Below are positions 46,001-56,095 of a stretch of 64,000 nt of DNA, piece by piece. Source of the stretch: a bacterium. GTDB lineage: Bacteria > Bacteroidota > Ignavibacteria > Kapaibacteriales > UBA2268. Both the position numbers and the translations under genes were made by a program. The stretch is from assembly GCA_024711295.1 (NCBI GenBank), contig JANJTB010000004.1, positions 48,489 to 112,488 of the forward strand, read 5' to 3'. Every line of letters begins with the position of its first letter. Position 1 is the stretch's first letter. The notes under the pieces were generated by a model. That model did not search any database. It saw only the letters and a program-made list of their open reading frames with translations, and was not told the DNA's origin.

Positions 46001-46897
46001 ATGAAAAAATTATTTTTTGTATATATATTAGCATTGGTTTCTATTTTTGTGTATTCCTGCGATGAAGTAAAATACGAAAAACCGCTTGTTGTTACCAGTA
46101 CATTTCCTTTATATACAATATTGAAAGAAATTGTGGGTAATGAATTATCAATAGAGTATTTAGTACCTACCGGTGCGTCACCTCATACTTATCAGCCAAA
46201 GCCCAGCGATGCAAAGAAAGCAACATCAGCGTTGGCACTTTTTTATACTGCGGATAATTTAGATGGTTGGATTTCTGAAATTGCAGATAAAAAGAGAATT
46301 AAGTTGATTGATTACGTCCCTTTAGATAAAATTATCTTTTTTAGTTGTGGGCACGACCATTCAAACGGGAATCATGAAGAGCATGAGCACGAAGTTGATC
46401 CACATTTTTGGTTAGACCCACTTACAGTTAAATCTATGCTGGACACATTAGTTTTTGAACTATCTGCTTTGTATCCCGACGGTAAGAAAAAGTTCGTCAA
46501 AAATGCTTCAGTTTTTTCTGCTAAGCTTGACTCGATTCACAACGAAGCACTCAGTTTGCTTAATCCTATTGCAGAAAGTGTTGTTTTTATGCATCATCCG
46601 TCTTTTAATTACTTACTTAACAGATACAATCTTTACTATGGCGGAGCTATTGAAGAAAGTCCTGGTAAAGAGCCATCCCCAAAGTTTATTTCAGATTTAG
46701 TGGAATTGATTAAACAAAGCGGTGCAAAAGCCATTTTCTCTGAGCCGCAGTTATCATCAAAAGTTGCTGAAGTAATTGCGAAAGAAAGCGGTGTAAAATT
46801 GTTGGAGCTAAACCCTGAAGGAAGTTCAAATGGTGCACAAACTTATCGAGAGATTATCATCAACAATGCTAAAATATTGAAATCGGGTCTTGAATAA
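46001..46897 (+). CDS. znuA: Zinc/manganese ABC transporter substrate-binding lipoprotein
   Basis: A 298-residue cluster A-I solute-binding protein with the lipobox VYSC at residue 20. Metal-ligand regions are GASPHTYQP near residue 65 and DPHFWLDP near residue 140; a further conserved His lies in HHPSFNYL near residue 205. A His-rich loop (GHDHSNGNHEEHEHE, near 122) just before the second ligand region is the zinc-scavenging feature of ZnuA and AdcA proteins. Zinc is therefore more likely than manganese. It is the first gene of a substrate-binding/ATPase/permease importer with its ATPase 1 bp downstream. Confidence 0.9.
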   Translation: MKKLFFVYILALVSIFVYSCDEVKYEKPLVVTSTFPLYTILKEIVGNELSIEYLVPTGASPHTYQPKPSDAKKATSALALFYTADNLDGWISEIADKKRIKLIDYVPLDKIIFFSCGHDHSNGNHEEHEHEVDPHFWLDPLTVKSMLDTLVFELSALYPDGKKKFVKNASVFSAKLDSIHNEALSLLNPIAESVVFMHHPSFNYLLNRYNLYYGGAIEESPGKEPSPKFISDLVELIKQSGAKAIFSEPQLSSKVAEVIAKESGVKLLELNPEGSSNGAQTYREIIINNAKILKSGLE

Positions 46898-46898
46898 G

Positions 46899-47654
46899 AT
46901 GGATGTTGCTCTAAAAGTTGATTCTTTGTCAGTATATTTAAATAAATTACATATACTTCGTGACTTGAGTTTTGAGCTACCTGTCGGAGAGTATATGGCA
47001 ATTGTTGGTCCTAACGGATCCGGTAAGACTACACTTCTAAAAACTGTTTTAGGATTAATAAGTGCAACTGATGGGAGAATCAAGGTATTCGGAAATGACA
47101 TATCAGAACACAATTCAAAAATATCTTATGTACCACAGGTCAAAACACTTGACAGAACATTTCCAGCTCAAAGTATAGAATTAGTTCTAAGCGGACTAAA
47201 TAAAAAGTGGTCATTTTCAATTTCAAAAACAGAAAAGAAACTTGCATACGAAATGCTCGAAAAATTATCTGCAAGCCATTTAGCTGATAAGCAGTTAAAC
47301 AAGCTTTCAGGTGGTGAATTGCAAAGAGTTTATTTAGCAAGATGCTTGATAACCAATCCTTCTATATTGTTGCTTGACGAACCTGCAACAGGTATTGACT
47401 TAGTCTGTGAGAAAAGCGTAAATCATATAATTGCTGAATATAATAAGAATTTCAACACAACAATAATAATGGTAACCCATGACTGGTCCGCTGCTTATCA
47501 TCATACATCATATACGTTACTTTTAAATAAACAGCAAGTGTATTTTGGTCCATCTGATAAAGCTTTCACCGATTTGAATTTACAAAGAACTTTCTCACAC
47601 ATGGGGCACGACCACGGTATCAAGTTTGGTTTGAAGGAGATTTCTAATGCTTGA
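46899..47654 (+). CDS. znuC: Zinc/manganese ABC transporter ATP-binding protein
   Basis: A 251-residue ABC ATPase. Walker A is GPNGSGKTT near residue 36, signature LSGGELQRVYLAR near 139, Walker B ILLLDEPATGIDL near 160, and the switch His in VTHDWSAA near 192. The later sequence HMGHDHG is a His-rich C-terminal tail seen in zinc importer ATPases. The longest frame begins with TTG at 46890, overlapping znuA; the ATG at 46899 directly after the znuA stop is preferred. Its end overlaps the permease start by 8 bp. Zinc as substrate comes from the neighbour. Confidence 0.9.
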   Translation: MDVALKVDSLSVYLNKLHILRDLSFELPVGEYMAIVGPNGSGKTTLLKTVLGLISATDGRIKVFGNDISEHNSKISYVPQVKTLDRTFPAQSIELVLSGLNKKWSFSISKTEKKLAYEMLEKLSASHLADKQLNKLSGGELQRVYLARCLITNPSILLLDEPATGIDLVCEKSVNHIIAEYNKNFNTTIIMVTHDWSAAYHHTSYTLLLNKQQVYFGPSDKAFTDLNLQRTFSHMGHDHGIKFGLKEISNA

Positions 47655-48456
47655 GATGTTGCAATTTCCTTTTATTCAAAGAGCATTAGTTGCAGGAATT
47701 CTAATTTCAACATCAGCTAGTTTTTACAGTATTTTTGTTGTGCAAAGGAGAATAAGCTATATAGGGTCAGGCCTTGCCCATGCTGCGTTCGGAGGAGTTG
47801 CACTTGGATTATTGTTAGGATTCTCACCTGTACTTACTGCAATTCCTTTTACTTTAATAGTTGGGATACTTACTGTTTATCTGCAAGAAAAAAGTAAAAT
47901 TTCTGCTGATAGCATCATTGGTATTCTGTACTCAATATCTGTAGCCCTGGGTATAATTTTCTTAGCATTAAAGGAGAATTACACTGCTGACGCATATAAT
48001 TATTTATTTGGCTCTATTCTTACTGTTAATACTGATGATGTCTATATTTCGATTGTATTATTTTTCATCACTGTATTCGTATTTCTGATGCTTTGGAAAA
48101 ATTGGGCTTATGCAACTTTCGACAGGGAAATGGCAAAAGCAGACAGATTACCAGTATTACGTGACGATTATATATTAATGATTATGACATCTATAACTAT
48201 TGTTGTTGCAATTAAAATTGTGGGAGTCATATTAATAACTGCTTACGTGGTTATTCCTGGTTCATTTTCAAGATTGATTTCAAACAAATTCAGAGATATG
48301 ACATTTGTATCCATTGCATTTGGGATTTTGACTTCAATTATTGGTCTTTTTGTTTCATACGAATTGGATTTGCCAAGTGGGGCAGTCATTATTGTTATTC
48401 AATCCATTATATTTGGATTTACATTGGTTTTGAATAAATTCAGATTTAATTCATAA
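47647..48456 (+). CDS. znuB: Zinc/manganese ABC transporter permease
   Basis: A 269-residue ABC-3 family permease with about eight helices. Family markers are YIGSGLAHAAFGGVALG near residue 35, EKSKISADSIIGILYS near 80, KIVGVILITAYVVIPG near 190 and SYELDLPSGAVIIV near 235. It completes the znuA-znuC-znuB importer; the 8-bp overlap with the ATPase supports coupled translation. No Zur box was recognised upstream of the operon. It is followed after 81 bp by the LysM lytic transglycosylase. Confidence 0.92.
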   Translation: MLEMLQFPFIQRALVAGILISTSASFYSIFVVQRRISYIGSGLAHAAFGGVALGLLLGFSPVLTAIPFTLIVGILTVYLQEKSKISADSIIGILYSISVALGIIFLALKENYTADAYNYLFGSILTVNTDDVYISIVLFFITVFVFLMLWKNWAYATFDREMAKADRLPVLRDDYILMIMTSITIVVAIKIVGVILITAYVVIPGSFSRLISNKFRDMTFVSIAFGILTSIIGLFVSYELDLPSGAVIIVIQSIIFGFTLVLNKFRFNS

Positions 48457-48537
48457 AAAAAATCTATCATTATTTTGTTTATTATTTCAAAAAATATTAT
48501 ATTGAAAATCTATTCTGTGTCAAAAAGGGGAAAAGTG

Positions 48538-50937
48538 ATGAAAAAGTCATTTAAGTCAGCAAAATTATTTTCTTTGAAACTGATCTTGCCTCTTATTATG
48601 TTTGCTTTTTCATTCGAAGTTTACTCTCAATCTAAGGGTTTAACAATTACACCAAGAGATAGGAGACAACTTGAAGAAGAAAAGCTCAAGAAAAATAGCG
48701 TTGTTTTCCCTGATATGTACTCTGATTTAGACGATAAAAAAGCACCAGCAAGTAAATTTAAGACTAATGAATTTAACGATGGTATTGAATTTGCAAAGCA
48801 AAAGTATTATCAAGCCCTCATTTTAATTCAAAAAAGAGATACCTCAAGGGCTGCAAGATACTTTGATGCAGCATTGGAAAAACTAAATCAATTATCTTCA
48901 ACTCCCGGAATTGAAGATAATAAAGAATTTACTGATTTAGCCCAATCTATTATTGATGATTACGAAAGCTATGTCAAAAGAATCGAATTTTTGGATGAAA
49001 ATTCACCAATCTTTATTATTCGCGATTTACTTTTTAAAGAACTTGACGTTATTGAGCCACTCGAAATGGCAACACCTGGAAGTGGTAACAAAAGTAATGA
49101 CGTTACTATAAACAATTTGCCTAAGTTGCCTAAACCTCCGGATTCTGTGCAGGTACCTCTTGATGACCACACATCAGTTGATAGGGGAATTCAATATTTA
49201 ACAAAAGGTCCTGGAAAAAGATTTTTTACAAGATGGCTCGAACGGTCTTCAAAATGGTTCCCAATGATGAAGAGAATTGCTGCCGAAGAAAACATGCCAC
49301 AGGAAATTATATATCTCTCTATGATCGAAAGCGGCCTGAATCCCATAATTGTATCTCCTGCAAAGGCGGTTGGATTATGGCAATTTATGAGGGCTACAGG
49401 CGAGATGTATAATCTTAATAAAAAAGGGTCAATATTTATTGACGAGCGTCGCGAGCCTGAAAAAGCTACCAGAGCTGCTATGAGACACCTTAGGGACTTA
49501 TATAATGAATTTGGTGATTGGCATTTGGCATTGGCAGCGTATAACTGCGGTGCAGGATGTGTAGCTAGAGCCATTAGAAAAACGAATAAACCTAACCCGA
49601 ATTATTGGGATGTTAGGGACAATTTACCCAGAGAAACACGTGGATATGTGCCTCAATACATTGCAGCTACAAGAATTGCACTCGATCCTGTCAGTTTTGG
49701 CTTTAATCTTGATTCTCTTGAATTTCATCATGAATATAAATACGAAACTGTATCAGTAGATTCAGCTGTAAATTTATCAGCACTTGCAAAGGCTGCTGAA
49801 ATTTCATTGGATTCATTGAGGGAGTTTAATACTGAATTGACTAAAGACTGTACTCCTCCTGACTATTTACCATACAAATTAAAATTACCACTTGGTAAAA
49901 AGTCCGTTTTTGAAAAAAACTACCCTAACTTGACATTTGAGGAGAAAGCACCCTTTATTACACATATTGTTGATAATAGAGAAACAGTTCTGTCAATTTC
50001 CAAAGATTACAATGTTGATGCTTCGGATATTGTATCAATCAATAGATTGTCTGGCAGCAGACATAAATTGAAAAAAGGAATGAATTTAAGCATTCCTGTA
50101 AATGGTAATTATTTAGATAAATTAGCAAAAAAAACTTCTTCAGAAAACAGAGCTGTTGTTGAAGAACAGATACAATCAGCAAAGAATGAAAGTGTAAAAC
50201 ACACTGTTCAGCGCGGAGAAACATTATACAGTATTGCCAGAAAATACGAAATGGATGTAGCTGAACTAAGAAGATTGAATAGTATTGACATTAATTCACA
50301 AGACTTACTGGCAGGACAAGTTTTGTGGGTGAAACCTATACCTGCTGAAGTTGCATATGCAAGTCATCCGAATACTGCTAATAATGATGCCAAAGAAAAA
50401 ATTATTAAACATAAGGTAAAGCGAGGCGAGACACTTTCTTCAATTGCAAATAAGTATTCGGTTACAGTCCAGGATATTCGGAATAATAATAAAATTTCTA
50501 GAAGCGGGAAGTTAAAGAAAGGACAAAACCTTAAAATTATTACTTACGAAACGGGTAATTTATCAAATAACAATAAAACGCCCAATGCTGAAAAAATGAC
50601 ACATAAAGTTAAATCAGGTGAAAACTTAAGCACGATTGCAAATAAATATAATGTTAGTGAAGATGAATTAAAAATGTGGAACCCACAGTCTGTAAAAGGA
50701 AATATGGTTTACGCTAACACAAATTTGACAATATACTCCAACACTTCACCAAAGAGCAATCCAAAAGAAACAAACAATGAATCAAGAACGGCTCCAAAAT
50801 ACTATAAGATTAAAGCAGGAGATACGCTTGGTGAGATTGCAAAGAAATTTGGTGTGAGTATTTCATCAATCCAAAATCTAAACAAAAATATTGACGAAAA
50901 AAGCCTGCGTATTGGTAAGCAAATTAGAATTAATTAA
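48538..50937 (+). CDS. MltD-like lytic transglycosylase with five LysM repeats
   Basis: A 799-residue secreted enzyme. The signal peptide begins MKKSFKS and ends VYSQSK. The goose-lysozyme-like SLT domain (about 244-361) shows the catalytic Glu in MIESGLNP near residue 263, AVGLWQFM and ALAAYNCGAG. It cleaves peptidoglycan glycan strands to 1,6-anhydro-MurNAc products. Five LysM repeats follow, at about 471-521, 551-599, 621-671, 684-736 and 751-799, separated by Asn/Lys/Ser linkers. The first copy is the most divergent. The ATG at 48538 has GGGG at 48527-48530 with 7 nt spacing; the in-frame start at 48475 lacks such a site and would spoil the signal peptide. Confidence 0.92.
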   Translation: MKKSFKSAKLFSLKLILPLIMFAFSFEVYSQSKGLTITPRDRRQLEEEKLKKNSVVFPDMYSDLDDKKAPASKFKTNEFNDGIEFAKQKYYQALILIQKRDTSRAARYFDAALEKLNQLSSTPGIEDNKEFTDLAQSIIDDYESYVKRIEFLDENSPIFIIRDLLFKELDVIEPLEMATPGSGNKSNDVTINNLPKLPKPPDSVQVPLDDHTSVDRGIQYLTKGPGKRFFTRWLERSSKWFPMMKRIAAEENMPQEIIYLSMIESGLNPIIVSPAKAVGLWQFMRATGEMYNLNKKGSIFIDERREPEKATRAAMRHLRDLYNEFGDWHLALAAYNCGAGCVARAIRKTNKPNPNYWDVRDNLPRETRGYVPQYIAATRIALDPVSFGFNLDSLEFHHEYKYETVSVDSAVNLSALAKAAEISLDSLREFNTELTKDCTPPDYLPYKLKLPLGKKSVFEKNYPNLTFEEKAPFITHIVDNRETVLSISKDYNVDASDIVSINRLSGSRHKLKKGMNLSIPVNGNYLDKLAKKTSSENRAVVEEQIQSAKNESVKHTVQRGETLYSIARKYEMDVAELRRLNSIDINSQDLLAGQVLWVKPIPAEVAYASHPNTANNDAKEKIIKHKVKRGETLSSIANKYSVTVQDIRNNNKISRSGKLKKGQNLKIITYETGNLSNNNKTPNAEKMTHKVKSGENLSTIANKYNVSEDELKMWNPQSVKGNMVYANTNLTIYSNTSPKSNPKETNNESRTAPKYYKIKAGDTLGEIAKKFGVSISSIQNLNKNIDEKSLRIGKQIRIN

Positions 50938-51032
50938 TGCTAATTTGCTATATAATAAAATAACTTAGTGAAGAATACGAATATACTATTCTATATTAAT
51001 TGTATTTATTTAAAATTATAAAATCACAATAA

Positions 51033-52013
51033 ATGAGAGCTGTAATTCCAGTTGCCGGAGTGGGAACAAGACTTAGACCACATACATATTCATTGCCTAA
51101 AGTATTGCTTAATGTTGCGGGCAAGCCAATTTTAGGGCATATATTGGATGCTCTTATAGAGCAGAACGTAACTAAAGCTACAATTATTACCGGCTATATG
51201 GGGCAATTGGTTAAGGAATATGTTAGCGAGAGATATTCTTCAATGCATTTTGATTTTGTATTTCAAGAGCAAAGACTTGGGCTTGGACACGCAATTTGGA
51301 TGGGAAGACATACATACTCTGATGAGCCTATAATGATAATCCTCGGAGATACAATTTTTGATGTTGATCTTGGTATGGCTCTTAATTCAGGGAAAAATAC
51401 AATTGGTGTAAAAGCCGTTGAAGATCCCAGAAGATTTGGTGTTGTTGTAAAAGGCACTGATAACAAAATTACTAAGCTTATCGAAAAACCTGATGAGCCA
51501 ATATCAAAACTTGCTATTGTAGGTTTGTATCATATTCAGGATACACCATTGTTGACTGAGTGTCTAGACTACATGATTGATAATGATATCAAAACACGTG
51601 GAGAGTATCAGTTAACAGATGCCTTACAGATGATGATAGAGAAAGGAGCTGACTTCAACACTTTTCCTGTGGATGGCTGGTATGATTGCGGAAAGCCGGA
51701 AACATTGCTATCAACCAACAGATTTTTATTAGACCAAAAGCCTATTTTCCCTAAACTTAAAGATTCTATAATTATACCTCCTGTTTTTATATCTGACTCT
51801 GCTATAATTGAGAGGTCTGTTATCGGTCCATATGCATCTGTTGCTGATGGTGCAGTTGTAAAGGATAGTATTATCAGAAACAGCATTATCAGTTTTAATG
51901 CTAAAGTTGTTTCCTCTCTGCTGGAGCAATCAATTATCGGAAATGAAGCTGAAGTAAAAGGGCATTTCCATAAATTGAATGTTGGTGATTCAAGTCAAAT
52001 TTCAGAAAGTTAA
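51033..52013 (+). CDS. Sugar-1-phosphate nucleotidyltransferase with left-handed helix domain
   Basis: A 326-residue enzyme. The N-terminal motif [25 protein letters not shown] is that of hexose-1-phosphate thymidylyl/guanylyltransferases (core GTRLRPHT). LGDTIF near residue 107 holds a metal-binding Asp, and LIEKPDEP near 149 and [12 protein letters not shown] near 212 continue the active site. The last 90 residues form hexapeptide-like turns ([15 protein letters not shown] ...) of a left-handed beta-helix. It probably makes an NDP-sugar for surface glycans; the exact sugar and nucleotide are not clear. It is the first gene of a four-gene run with metK, icd and ahcY. Confidence 0.85.
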   Translation: MRAVIPVAGVGTRLRPHTYSLPKVLLNVAGKPILGHILDALIEQNVTKATIITGYMGQLVKEYVSERYSSMHFDFVFQEQRLGLGHAIWMGRHTYSDEPIMIILGDTIFDVDLGMALNSGKNTIGVKAVEDPRRFGVVVKGTDNKITKLIEKPDEPISKLAIVGLYHIQDTPLLTECLDYMIDNDIKTRGEYQLTDALQMMIEKGADFNTFPVDGWYDCGKPETLLSTNRFLLDQKPIFPKLKDSIIIPPVFISDSAIIERSVIGPYASVADGAVVKDSIIRNSIISFNAKVVSSLLEQSIIGNEAEVKGHFHKLNVGDSSQISES

Positions 52014-52044
52014 ATTGTTTTCTAATCTTAATTATTTGGTTAAA

Positions 52045-53187
52045 ATGAATAATTCATATTTATTTACTTCAGAATCGGTCTCAGAAGGGCATCCCGATAA
52101 AATATGCGATCAGGTATCAGACGCAGTTTTAGACGCAATGCTGACCGATGACCCTCAAAGCAGGGTTGCATGCGAATGCTATGCTACAACAGGAATGATT
52201 GTAGTTGGCGGTGAAATTAAAACAAACACTTATGTTGATTTACAAAGCTTGGTTCGGAACGTTATCAGAGATATTGGATATGATAAAAACGGACTTAGGT
52301 TTGATGCTGATTCAGCTGCAGTTATAAACGTTATCAATCAACAGTCAAGTGATATTGCTATGGGGGTTGATACAGGAGGTGCAGGTGACCAAGGCATGAT
52401 GTTTGGTTATGCAATTAATGAAACAGAAGAATTAATGCCTGCAACAATTACTTATGCACACAAACTTGTAAAGAAATTAGCAGACCTAAGAAGAGAGCCG
52501 GGAGTAATGGATTATTTGCGTCCTGATTCAAAATCACAAGTCACTATAGAATATGCTGACAATGGTGAAATTCTTCGTGTTGATACTGTTGTAATTTCTA
52601 CACAACACGACCCTGATGTGTCTCAATCATTGATAAAAGAAGATGTTATAAGTAAAGTTATAAATTCGGTAATTCCTGCTCAATATCTTGATGATAAAAC
52701 AAAATACTATGTTAATCCAACAGGTAACTTTGTAATTGGTGGTCCTCATGGTGATACCGGGCTTACCGGACGCAAAATTATAGTTGATACTTACGGCGGA
52801 AGAGCACCACACGGTGGAGGAGCATTCTCCGGTAAGGACTCTACAAAAGTTGACCGTTCAGCTGCTTACGCTGCAAGATATTTGGCAAAAAACATCGTTG
52901 CCTCAGGAATTGCAAAAGAGTGCACCATTCAGGTATCTTATGCAATTGGAATTGCACAGCCGGTTTCAATACTCGTAAATACTCATGGTACATCTTCAGT
53001 AAATGATAGATTATTGGATAAGTTTATACTCGATAATATTGATTTATCACCAAAGGGTATTATTGAACGATTTGGACTCAGAAGACCTATTTTTAGATCT
53101 ACAGCAGCTTATGGACATTTCGGTAGAAATGAGTTCCCATGGGAAGCTACAGATATAGTCGAATTATTTAAGAAAAATTTTGCTTAG
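52045..53187 (+). CDS. metK: S-adenosylmethionine synthetase
   Basis: MetK makes SAM from ATP and methionine. With the ATG at 52045 the protein has 380 residues. Signature sequences are [17 protein letters not shown] at the start (core GHPDK), [12 protein letters not shown] near residue 113, [12 protein letters not shown] near 232 and the P-loop-like [16 protein letters not shown] near 255, containing the catalytic Lys. An in-frame start at 51979 would overlap the preceding gene and add a tail unlike the family, so 52045 is preferred. It lies 31 bp after the nucleotidyltransferase and 19 bp before icd. With ahcY it covers two steps of the methyl cycle. Confidence 0.97.
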   Translation: MNNSYLFTSESVSEGHPDKICDQVSDAVLDAMLTDDPQSRVACECYATTGMIVVGGEIKTNTYVDLQSLVRNVIRDIGYDKNGLRFDADSAAVINVINQQSSDIAMGVDTGGAGDQGMMFGYAINETEELMPATITYAHKLVKKLADLRREPGVMDYLRPDSKSQVTIEYADNGEILRVDTVVISTQHDPDVSQSLIKEDVISKVINSVIPAQYLDDKTKYYVNPTGNFVIGGPHGDTGLTGRKIIVDTYGGRAPHGGGAFSGKDSTKVDRSAAYAARYLAKNIVASGIAKECTIQVSYAIGIAQPVSILVNTHGTSSVNDRLLDKFILDNIDLSPKGIIERFGLRRPIFRSTAAYGHFGRNEFPWEATDIVELFKKNFA

Positions 53188-53206
53188 GAAATTATTTTAG
53201 ACTTAT

Positions 53207-54658
53207 ATGCAAAGAAACATTACAGTAGCTTATGGCAATGGAATAGGACCTGAAATTATGGATGCAACACTGCGTATTTTGGATGCAGCAGGTTGTAATT
53301 TCAAATATGACGTAATTGAGATTGGCGAGAATATTTACCTTAGTGGAATCAAGTCAGGAATTGCTCCTGAATCATGGGATGTTTTGAGAAGAAATAAAGT
53401 TTTTTTAAAATCCCCGATAACTACACCTCAAGGGACAGGTTACAAAAGCTTGAATGTAACCATACGCAAGTCTATGGGATTGTTCGCAAGCGTTAGACCA
53501 ACTGTTGCCTACACAAATGTAATTCACTCTCACTTCCCGAATATGGACTTAATAGTAATTCGAGAGAACGAAGAGGATTTGTATGCTGGTATTGAACACC
53601 AACAAACCGGTGAAGTAATTCAGTGTTTGAAATTAATTTCTAAACCCGGCACTGAAAAAATCATTCGTTATGCATTTGAGTATGCTCGTGCATTTGGTAG
53701 AAAAAAAGTAACTTGCATGACTAAGGATAACATCATGAAGCATACCGATGGTTTGTTTCATAAAACATTTCTCGAAATTGCCAAGGAATATCCTGAGTTT
53801 GAAACTAATCATTTGATTATAGATATTGGCTCTGCACGTATTGCTGATTATCCCGAGAGCTTCGATGTAATTGTTACCCTAAATCTTTATGGTGACATAA
53901 TTTCAGATATAGCTGCAGAAGTTGCAGGTTCTGTAGGATTAGCAGGTTCTTCGAATATAGGTGATTCATTTGCTATGTTTGAAGCAATTCATGGCTCTGC
54001 ACCTGATATTGCCGGAAAAGGTATTGCAAACCCAAGCGGTTTAATAAATGGTGCAGTGATGATGTTGATGCATATTGGGATGCCTGAAAAGGCAGAATTA
54101 GTGCAAAATGCCCTCCTCAAAACACTTGAGGATGGTTATCACACTCCTGATATTTACAAAGAAGCTACTTCCAGGGTTAGAGTAGGTACTAACGAGTTTG
54201 CTGACGAAATAATCAAAAGATTGGGTCAAAGGCCGGTAATACTGAAAGAAGTGAAATTCAATCACGATTTTAAACCTATTTATGTAAAACCTTCACCTTA
54301 TGTCAAACCCAGCAAGGAATTGGATGGGATTGATGTTTTTGTTGACTGGGTTGGTACTGACAGAAACCCAAATGTTTTAGGGGCAAAATTGAGTGAAATT
54401 GCTTCAAAAACAGATATGTTCCTTAAAATGATTACCAATAGGGGAGTAAAAGTATTTCCTGACGGGTTCTCTGAAACTTTCTGTACAGACCATTGGAGAT
54501 GCAGGTTTAAGCGAAAAAGTGATGATACAAAAATAAATCATAATGATATTTTCAATCTTCAAAAGATGATATTTGATGAAGGTTTTGATATCATTAAAAC
54601 TGAAAATTTATATTTAATTAATGGTGAGAGGGCTTATACTCTCGGTCAGGGCGAATAA
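53207..54658 (+). CDS. icd: NADP-dependent isocitrate dehydrogenase (long, ~480-residue type)
   Basis: Isocitrate dehydrogenase oxidatively decarboxylates isocitrate to 2-oxoglutarate. The 483 residues exceed classic 330- or 416-residue forms; the extra ~150 C-terminal residues (VDWVGTDRNPNVLG ... CTDHWRCRF) are typical of the long type known from Rickettsia and Thermus relatives. Active-site parts visible: GNGIGPEI near residue 10, the substrate-loop TPQGTGYKSLNVTIRK near 85, ENEEDLYAGIEHQ near 120, DIGSARIADYPESFDVIV near 205 and GSAPDIAGKGIANP near 265. It sits between metK and ahcY, with short gaps and no terminator. NADP use is inferred from the family. Confidence 0.9.
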   Translation: MQRNITVAYGNGIGPEIMDATLRILDAAGCNFKYDVIEIGENIYLSGIKSGIAPESWDVLRRNKVFLKSPITTPQGTGYKSLNVTIRKSMGLFASVRPTVAYTNVIHSHFPNMDLIVIRENEEDLYAGIEHQQTGEVIQCLKLISKPGTEKIIRYAFEYARAFGRKKVTCMTKDNIMKHTDGLFHKTFLEIAKEYPEFETNHLIIDIGSARIADYPESFDVIVTLNLYGDIISDIAAEVAGSVGLAGSSNIGDSFAMFEAIHGSAPDIAGKGIANPSGLINGAVMMLMHIGMPEKAELVQNALLKTLEDGYHTPDIYKEATSRVRVGTNEFADEIIKRLGQRPVILKEVKFNHDFKPIYVKPSPYVKPSKELDGIDVFVDWVGTDRNPNVLGAKLSEIASKTDMFLKMITNRGVKVFPDGFSETFCTDHWRCRFKRKSDDTKINHNDIFNLQKMIFDEGFDIIKTENLYLINGERAYTLGQGE

Positions 54659-54692
54659 AAAAAATCTTATTTATAAAAAAAGGACTTATAAA

Positions 54693-56006
54693 ATGTCAAA
54701 TATACCTCAAAAGCAAGCTACCGGAAAATTTTCTGAAGTCGAAGGACAATACTGTGTCAGAGACATTTCATTAGCTAATGAAGGAAAATTATTAATCGAA
54801 TGGGCAGAAAGCAGAATGCCTGTACTTATGGGTTTGAGACAAAAATATAGCGAAACAAAACCTTTCAAAGGATTTACTATCGCTGGATGTTTGCATGTTA
54901 CCAAAGAAACAGCTGTTTTGATTAAAACTCTGAAGGAAGCAGGAGCAGAAGTATTATGGTCAGGTTGCAACCCACTATCAACAAATGATGCTGTAGCAGC
55001 GGCATTGGCAGAAGAAGGTATCAAGATTTACGCTTGGTACGGTAATAAAGAGGACTTTTATTGGTGTATAGAAAGAACAATTGATGGGAAACCTCATCTT
55101 ACACTCGATGACGGTTGTGATTTAATTGATACTGTTCACGAAAAATACAAAGAACTTGCTACTAAGCATATTATTGGTGGATCGGAAGAGACAACAACGG
55201 GAGTTCATCGTTTGAGGTCCCGACAAGCAGCTGGTCAATTGTTGTATCCTGTATATGCTGTAAATGATGCAGAGACTAAGTGGGATTTTGATAATGTTTA
55301 TGGTACAGGTCAATCGACTATTGATGGCATTATTAGAGCTACTTCAGTAATGCTGGCAGGCAAGAATTTCGTTGTTGCAGGTCATGGTCATTGCGGTTCA
55401 GGTGTTGCCAAACGTGCAAAAGGACTTGGAAGTAATACTATTGTTACTGAGGTAAAAGCTACTGCTGCGCTTAAAGGTATGCTTGAAGGGCATGAAGTAA
55501 TGACAATGGATGAAGCTTCTAAAGTTGGCGATATATTCTGTACTGCCACTGGAGTTAAAGACATAATTCGCAAGTGGCACTTCGAAAATATGAAAGATGG
55601 TGCTATTGTTTGTAATACTGGTCATTATGATGCTGAAATCAATATTCCTGAGCTTGAAGAAATTTCCGTAAGCAAAAGAACTATAAGACCTAATTGTGAA
55701 GAATATACCCTTAAAAACGGCAATAGAATTTACTTGCTTGCTCAAGGTCGCTTAATTAATTTAGCTGCAGCTGAAGGTCATCCTTCAGAAGTAATGGATA
55801 TGTCTTTTGCAAATCAATTCATGGCTCATTTGTCATTGGTCGAAAGGTATAAATCAGGAGAAAAAATGCCTGTTGAAGTAATGGATATACCTGTTGACCA
55901 GGATGAATTTGTTGCTCAAACTAAAATTGAAATGATGAAATTGAAAATTGATAAGTTGACTGATGAACAAATTGCTTATATCAACGACTATAATGCTGGT
56001 ACTTAA
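54693..56006 (+). CDS. ahcY: Adenosylhomocysteinase
   Basis: AhcY hydrolyses S-adenosylhomocysteine to adenosine and homocysteine with tightly bound NAD. With the ATG at 54693 it has 437 residues. It shows FKGFTIAGCLHVTKETAVL near residue 56 (core CLHVT), SGCNPLSTNDAVAAAL near 87, GGSEETTTGVHRL near 155, the NAD-binding VAGHGHCGSGVAKRAKG near 230 and NTGHYDAEI near 310. The C-terminus ends DKLTDEQIAYIND and lacks the KPDHYRY tail found in some orthologues, as in other bacterial forms. AAAGGA precedes the start. It closes the nucleotidyltransferase-metK-icd-ahcY run at a strong hairpin. Confidence 0.96.
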   Translation: MSNIPQKQATGKFSEVEGQYCVRDISLANEGKLLIEWAESRMPVLMGLRQKYSETKPFKGFTIAGCLHVTKETAVLIKTLKEAGAEVLWSGCNPLSTNDAVAAALAEEGIKIYAWYGNKEDFYWCIERTIDGKPHLTLDDGCDLIDTVHEKYKELATKHIIGGSEETTTGVHRLRSRQAAGQLLYPVYAVNDAETKWDFDNVYGTGQSTIDGIIRATSVMLAGKNFVVAGHGHCGSGVAKRAKGLGSNTIVTEVKATAALKGMLEGHEVMTMDEASKVGDIFCTATGVKDIIRKWHFENMKDGAIVCNTGHYDAEINIPELEEISVSKRTIRPNCEEYTLKNGNRIYLLAQGRLINLAAAEGHPSEVMDMSFANQFMAHLSLVERYKSGEKMPVEVMDIPVDQDEFVAQTKIEMMKLKIDKLTDEQIAYINDYNAGT

Positions 56007-56029
56007 TGCGGGCTTCATGATTTCATTGA

Positions 56030-56067
56030 AAAACCCTTCTTTAGTATATTTTTAAAGAAGGGTTTTT
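56030..56067. terminator. Bidirectional terminator between ahcY and prfA
   Basis: Perfect 14-bp arms at 56030-56043 and 56053-56066 (core ACCCTTCTTTA) flank a 9-nt loop. T-runs follow on both strands. It lies between convergent coding ends at 56006 and 56096. Confidence 0.92.
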
Positions 56068-56095
56068 TGTATTTCAAAAGTGTTTAATATACCTA

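Noticed and set aside
48475..48537. Upstream in-frame start of the LysM transglycosylase
   Set aside because: Would add a tail before a normal signal peptide and lacks a ribosome binding site; 48538 has both.
49191..49574. 127-codon antisense frame over the transglycosylase domain
   Set aside because: Lies opposite the conserved catalytic domain and has no independent support.
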